This document shows, one piece after another, positions 59,421-64,000 of a stretch of DNA of 64,000 nt. The notes beneath the pieces are model-generated. The model was not told the origin of the DNA, made no database searches, and worked only from the letters and a program-made list of their open reading frames with translations. How positions within the stretch are numbered: position 1 is the stretch's first letter; each line of letters opens with the position of its first letter. Source of the stretch: Pezicula radicicola. Taxonomy: Eukaryota > Ascomycota > Leotiomycetes > Helotiales > Dermateaceae. The translations under genes were made by a program, and so were the position numbers. The stretch is taken from positions 2,766 through 66,765 of the forward strand of contig PDUO01000021.1 of NCBI GenBank assembly GCA_003008705.1, in the 5' to 3' direction.

Positions 59421-61166
59421 TTATCTCAAGACACCGCCTTCAGTGAGAAGAACATGTGTGCATATGAACAGAGAAATGCCGGCTATTATAAGCGAGAAGT
59501 AACTCGAAGTCCATGTTGTGCCAGCCTTTGAAGTGTTTCTCTCATGCAGTGCCGTCATGTGCCATGCATAACCACAGAAAAACAACAACACCATAGCAGG
59601 TGCCTCGGCGGGCCAAAGTCTTCGAAAACATTCTAGAAGCATACTGACGAGACCAACGATGAAGATCCTGACACGGTAATCCGAGCCTCTTAGCACATTA
59701 TTAATGGGTCCGGTGGTTGTCAGCTTGTCGACGTGCACATCAATGCTAACGTTCTCCATGGCAATATTGGTTGGCTCCTTTTGCGGAGTGGTCTCATGCG
59801 TGTCGATTGTTCCCGCATCACTTGCTGGAGGTGTGGGCATGTGAATGGGCGCAATTCGTTGAGTCCAATCGTTGAGCGGCCCAGTTGGAGATTGTGGAGA
59901 TTGGAGAAACGGATTTTGTTTGTCCTTGATGGTGAGACGCCTCCATTTCTGTGCAACATTTCTAACCATGTCGGCGGTTTTGAGTCCAGCCCAGCTGATG
60001 TGCCGCGAAGAAATGCTCTCAGTACGAATGAGTTCTCGTAGCCCGGCCGAGAGTCGCAAGATCTCATCCTCGTCAGGTGTATGGTCGTAGAAGAATCGCA
60101 GGTCGAGGTACAGCTTTATGGGAGACGGCTTCTTCTTGTTTTCTGGGGCATAGGTCGTTTTATCTTCTTCCCCAGGCTTAGGAAGGGGTGCAAGAACGAG
60201 CTTTTGGAGGCAAGGGTCACCTCGTTCCATCAACTGAGCGGTTTGATCGTCAGGGAAGTCGGGCGACTCGTGATTGATCTTATTTTGCAATTCCATAGTG
60301 GTGAACTGCGTCCGTGATTCAACGAGCTTCTCAAGTGCCCATATCAATGCAGATGTAAACGAGCGCGCACCGGGCATTGGAGTGACGGAACTGCTCGCAC
60401 AGGCAGCAAGGAATTCGAACTTGCGTTCTGAGTAGGCACGGTCTTCCACCTTGGCCATGTTTCCTGCAAAACAGCAGTCGAAAATGAATAATACATCGGC
60501 GTCGGCCGACTTGATGATGGGCTCAGCCTTACGGTAGAAACAGTCAGCAGGGTGCAAATGATCAACGAGTAAATATTCAGGTACGGGACATACCTCATGC
60601 CACACTACAGAGTTCCGCTTCGTAATTTGTTCCTTGGGGCGTCGAGTTCTGCCCCATGATCATCAATATCAATGCCCGATCTCTAGCAATGCATGGATTT
60701 CTCACCCTGCTAATGTCAATTGGCCAGGCTTTCCGGGATGTACGCCATGACCAGCATAATAAACAATAAGAAGTGTATTGCTGCTGTCATGATCGAACAC
60801 AAAATTGGCTAGATACTGTTGCACCTGTATCTGCGGCCTCTTTCCAGCTTCCAGTCGCTTCTTCACTACCTTGTATCGGAACTTGTCTTCGAAAACGGCC
60901 GCGAGATCGTCGACTTCTTTGGTGGTTTTTAAATCATCCAATTCGTCGGCCCAGGAGATCATCAGCACCGCTGTGTTTCTGTGCGGCAATCCTACTCCCC
61001 CAACGCCCTCCATCGACTTGTCCCATGCAATCTGCAAAGTTGTGTTCTCGGGAACTGCGCGGTCTTGTCGGTTGGGCGACGCTGCGCGATCGTTACGAAG
61101 GGCTTTTCGATCGTGGGAAGGAGTGTCCTGGTGAGGAGTATGTCTGTCGGGCGACATTGGAGCCAT
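59421..61166 (-). CDS. Membrane-anchored caspase-like (peptidase C14) protein
   Basis: Predicted cysteine protease of the caspase/metacaspase fold. Exons 61166-60706, 60648-60594 and 60527-59421 sum to 1623 nt, giving 540 residues. The His of the dyad is in LLIVYYAGHGVHPGKPGQL and the Cys in DVLFIFDCCFAGN, with the usual hydrophobic strand before each. SSVTPMPGARSFTSALIWAL is the expected substrate-pocket region. A disordered polar N-terminus (residues 1-60) precedes the domain. The C-terminal ~80 residues are strongly hydrophobic with about three membrane segments (IFIVGLVSMLLECF, PAMVLLFFCGYAW, YFSLIIAGISLFICTHVLL). The intron calls keep frame, and the 57-nt first intron yields KRNSVVWHE before AEPIIKSADAD. 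It probably sits on an internal membrane. Substrates are unknown. Confidence 0.85.
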
Positions 61167-62005
61167 TTTGTAAGGCAGATAAATGTCAACGTGTCGTGCT
61201 ATGTGTAGTTGACGGACTCAACTGTGGCTAGCAGACAGAGCTGAGTCAAATCAAGCTGTCGTGGGTACAAAGCGCAACGAGTGAGGAGACTCAATGCTTT
61301 TGTTTGGCTATACTTGTGGGAAACAGGAACTAAAGAGTGGGAGGTGAAGAGATAGTAGCCTTACATGTACTGTACGTATGTATTATACATGTATTTAGAC
61401 CAAGGACAATGGACACAGCCCATGCACCATATGCGCGAGGGGCGCCATTTGTGATGCATCAGAGGTGAGATTGGGGGTTAGATTGGGGTCTGTTTTCCTC
61501 AATTGAGGTTGTCGATTTGGGGGCTGCTGTGCTTCGCCTCAAGTGGCTTTCCGTCAGCAGAAGGTGGGTAGGTGGGGTCTTCTTACAGTACGTTCAACCT
61601 CACAGGAAGCCCAAACCAAACACCAGGCCTCCAAAGTACAATCTGAACATATTACTCGAGTATAGCCTCAGATCCTCGCTTTTATTTTCTTTCCGTTCTT
61701 ACTCTATAAGTACCTATATTTTCGTTAGAGTTCTGATAAAGTCGTGAAGGAATAAAGAGTGACATCCGAAGCGGGACTAGCGTGAGAAGTTGGTGGAGTA
61801 ACAACAAAGTACTTGTACTTATCATCAATGTCTTCAAATATAAATCATACGATCCCTCAACACTACGCCTCAACACCATGCTGAAAGCAATTTTTGAACT
61901 TCCTACATTTGCATGCTAATACTCACGCCAATACTAGTATTCTATTTCACAAAGTCGACCAGTATCTCCTTTAATAGAGCAACCACATTGTCATAGTCTT
62001 AGATA
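61167..62005. other. Intergenic region
   Basis: Promoter side of the caspase-like gene; no further gene supported. Confidence 0.5.
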
Positions 62006-62562
62006 GGGCTCCGAATCGAATCGTCGAATTAATTCGATTTGAGTAAGTATAGGGGTATAAAATTTACCCTTCAATTAGGTATAACTAATTTGATTTAATT
62101 AAATTGAAGGTTAGATTTTCAAGGGCTAATTCGACGTTCGATATAAATATTCCTTAAAATAAACCTAGTTTAGTACTTCTATTCTTATCCTTATAAAATT
62201 TAATATATTTAGAGAGAGAGTTATATAACTATCCCTTAAAAATAATTACTTACTTAGGTATTTTATATAGTTAGGTAAGGAGCTAAGATTTACTTATAAT
62301 TATAAGTGAATCTTAAAAACTCTTAATATAGATATATATTCTCCCTTATTAATTTATTTTTTACCTCTTTCTACATAGTTAAGATCTATGTCTCTTATTA
62401 GGTAACTACTTAGTATATAATAGTAGGTAATTATCTAACTTATTTAAGCTTTAATTATGAGATTTGTATTTATATGTTAAGCTTTAAATTAGATTTTATA
62501 AAAACAAGACGTCGAATTTAGATCGAATTCGATTTTAAGATAATTCGATTTGATCGGAGCCC
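62006..62562. mobile_element. 557-bp inverted-repeat element, TA target duplication
   Basis: Left end GGGCTCCGAATCGAATCGTC and right end (reverse complement) GGGCTCCGATCAAATCGAAT with further AATTCGATTT repeats; TA at both outer edges. The interior is AT-rich and non-coding. The termini are unlike those of the other elements here, so this is a separate family. Confidence 0.85.
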
Positions 62563-63660
62563 TAGTTATAGAATACCTGCCTAAAGGCAGTATTCCTTTA
62601 AAGTAACAAGTATTCAGGCCCTCCAGACTGATTCTTCTTCGTTGATTCTACTGATGTATTCACTTCAAGAATTTAGAGGATTCCAAAATCCACTCTTTGT
62701 ATAAACTACCACCTACACAAGAACTAGAAAATGGTGTCGCTAGAGACTCACTTCTAGCACGGGTTCTCGATGCAAGCAAATCACTCTTACGCGGTGCTAT
62801 CAGTTGTGCAGTGATACTTCGCCTGAACGAAAAATGACCCATCAGCGTGCGTGTATCTCGAACGATTTCTATACTGGAGTCTCGGGTAAGTCAGCAACCT
62901 TCCGATATATCAAGATAGAATCATGACTCAATCATCACTTGTGCAGTACTTCAATACTGGGTTGCAGCTTGTCGTATACTACTACCGAGTGGTGTATATG
63001 GAGAATTATCACTTTACCCAGAAGAACCAACTCAACAGCTACTCAAAGACGTTATCTAGCTAACAGGCCCACAGCGAAAGCCTATGCGTGAGTTGATAAG
63101 TGCCCTAGATAAAACTGGCGACAGCGAGGATGATATTTTGAAGCTAGTGCTCCGGAAGTTCTTTCTCTCCCTTATCTGTCATATAGTTGGGAGTCTCTAG
63201 GTATTTCTTATTTCGAGCTTGTACTTGGTAGTAAATTTCTATTCCAAACTCCAGTCCGTGTGCATATAAAGGTTATTGTGACTAGTCAGTGCTCAACTTC
63301 TTACATGGAAGTATGGAAGAATGAAAATGATGAATAATTTCAAAGAGAACCCACGGTGCAATACCCGTATATGGAAGAATTAGACTAGCTCCAAATTCCA
63401 CTTTCAGTCATCATACAGTCAGATTCACTTCATATTAAGCGACGCATTTCGAGCCTGATCAACCGACTGAAGCCCTCAATTGAAAACTTAAATTAAAATT
63501 AAGCATCTCTTACTCTGCCCCAGGCCACCAAGCATAATAACACAACTACAAAAAAAGATTTATCCAAACCAAGTGCTCAATCCCACCAATCTAAGCTTAG
63601 TCACCGCCTCAAGACACCCTTCTGACACATTAACCATCCTGACATGAACAAAATTCCGCT
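62563..63660. other. Intergenic region with a possible gene remnant
   Basis: A plus-strand frame at about 62946-63200 stays open apart from one TAG near 63058. It reads VLQYWVAACRILLPSGVYGE, then LTGPQRKPMRELISALDKTG. I recognise no family. It could be a decayed exon. Nothing else is supported. Confidence 0.35.
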
Positions 63661-64000
63661 TTAAGCGAAACAAGACGCAATGCAGTTTGTCGTCCCACAG
63701 TATGCTAATCCGTTTGGTCGCGGTCCAGGCTGACAACAGGAAGAAGCGCATTGATTGTTCTCCCAGCAAGGTGCGCCTTCTTCTCTGCCCACACAGACAC
63801 TGACTCCTCCAGCTGCGGGGCACTGGAGAGACCAGCATTGATTGTTTGCTTCACAAGTTTGGCCATTGATGTTGAATGGCTCACAGCTCCCAAGTCCATT
63901 TTCCAACGCCTCACCTAAATAGCAATACTCGTTGAGGGGACAGTCAGAATCGTAAGAGCATGCTTGCCCTATCACGTCTGAACATGTACGTGTCGGCTGT
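63661..64000 (-). CDS. Cysteine-rich protein, 5'-partial at window edge
   Basis: The frame is open from the right edge to the stop at 63661 (113 codons including the stop visible); the start and any signal peptide lie outside. The visible part is rich in regularly spaced cysteines: CSYDSDCPLNEYC, CEANNQCWSLQC, CVGREEGAPC, NQCASSCCQPG and CGTTNCIASC. This is a repeated C-x5-C-x5-C-type pattern recalling small disulfide-rich extracellular modules. Its function is unknown; secretion is likely from composition but cannot be confirmed here. Codon use and the conserved C-rich pattern make it a real gene end. Confidence 0.6.
   Translation of the reverse strand, partial: QPTRTCSDVIGQACSYDSDCPLNEYCYLGEALENGLGSCEPFNINGQTCEANNQCWSLQCPAAGGVSVCVGREEGAPCWENNQCASSCCQPGPRPNGLAYCGTTNCIASCFA

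Noticed and set aside
60595..60706. Frameshift in the caspase-like gene between LTLAG and AEPII
   Set aside because: A 57-nt GT-AG intron (60649-60705) plus a second intron (60528-60593) restore frame, and the exon sum is divisible by three.
1..64000. CRISPR arrays, tRNA or rRNA genes
   Set aside because: No regularly spaced repeat array was seen; no tRNA cloverleaf or rRNA sequence was recognised by eye, though short tRNAs could be missed without a scan.

Overview
The window is nuclear DNA of a filamentous ascomycete (Pezizomycotina). The evidence is short GT-AG introns (about 43 to 115 nt), a Zn2Cys6 regulator with a fungal-specific regulatory domain, RTA1, HET, HeLo and NACHT genes, a highly reducing polyketide synthase, and AT-rich blocks plus a nonsense-riddled transposon that look like repeat-induced point mutation (RIP). 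I cannot set the class. All splice sites were placed by eye from consensus sites and frame continuity. Where the exon sum is divisible by three I treat the model as good.

Layout. 1-9.5 kb: an AT-rich block, a Zn2Cys6 transcription factor, a tandem repeat carrying a MITE, an RTA1-like membrane protein, a small secreted cysteine-rich protein and a hypothetical protein. 9.5-14 kb: a decayed NLR-like gene (alpha/beta hydrolase, NACHT, ankyrin). 15-18.4 kb: an amino-acid permease and a RIP-damaged Tc1/mariner element. 19-21 kb: a DUF3883-type gene split by a MITE. 21.4-40 kb: a decayed secondary-metabolism locus with a highly reducing PKS (KS-AT-DH-MT-ER-KR-ACP), three cytochromes P450 and a SABATH-type carboxyl methyltransferase. 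40-56 kb: cell-death and allorecognition genes, namely a HeLo-NACHT protein, a very large NACHT-ankyrin protein and a HET pseudogene. 56-64 kb: a GNAT acetyltransferase, a small ankyrin protein, a membrane-anchored caspase-like protein, another MITE, and a cysteine-rich gene running off the right edge.

How the genes fit together. The 21-40 kb genes would suit a pathway in which the PKS makes a reduced methylated chain, P450s oxidise it and the methyltransferase esterifies a carboxylate. As read, the pathway is broken. The PKS has an in-frame TAG, an in-frame TAA, a frameshift and an AT-rich insertion, and one P450 has lost its ExxR motif and carries a TGA. P450s 1 and 3 and the methyltransferase look intact. 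The 40-61 kb genes are the usual parts of fungal regulated cell death: pore-forming HeLo, STAND sensors, HET and a caspase-like protease.

TA-flanked inverted-repeat elements, several sharing a C-rich terminus followed by GGATAAATGT-like sequence, are spread across the window. They have inserted into a gene, into a tandem repeat and around the P450/methyltransferase pair. I saw no tRNA, rRNA or CRISPR.
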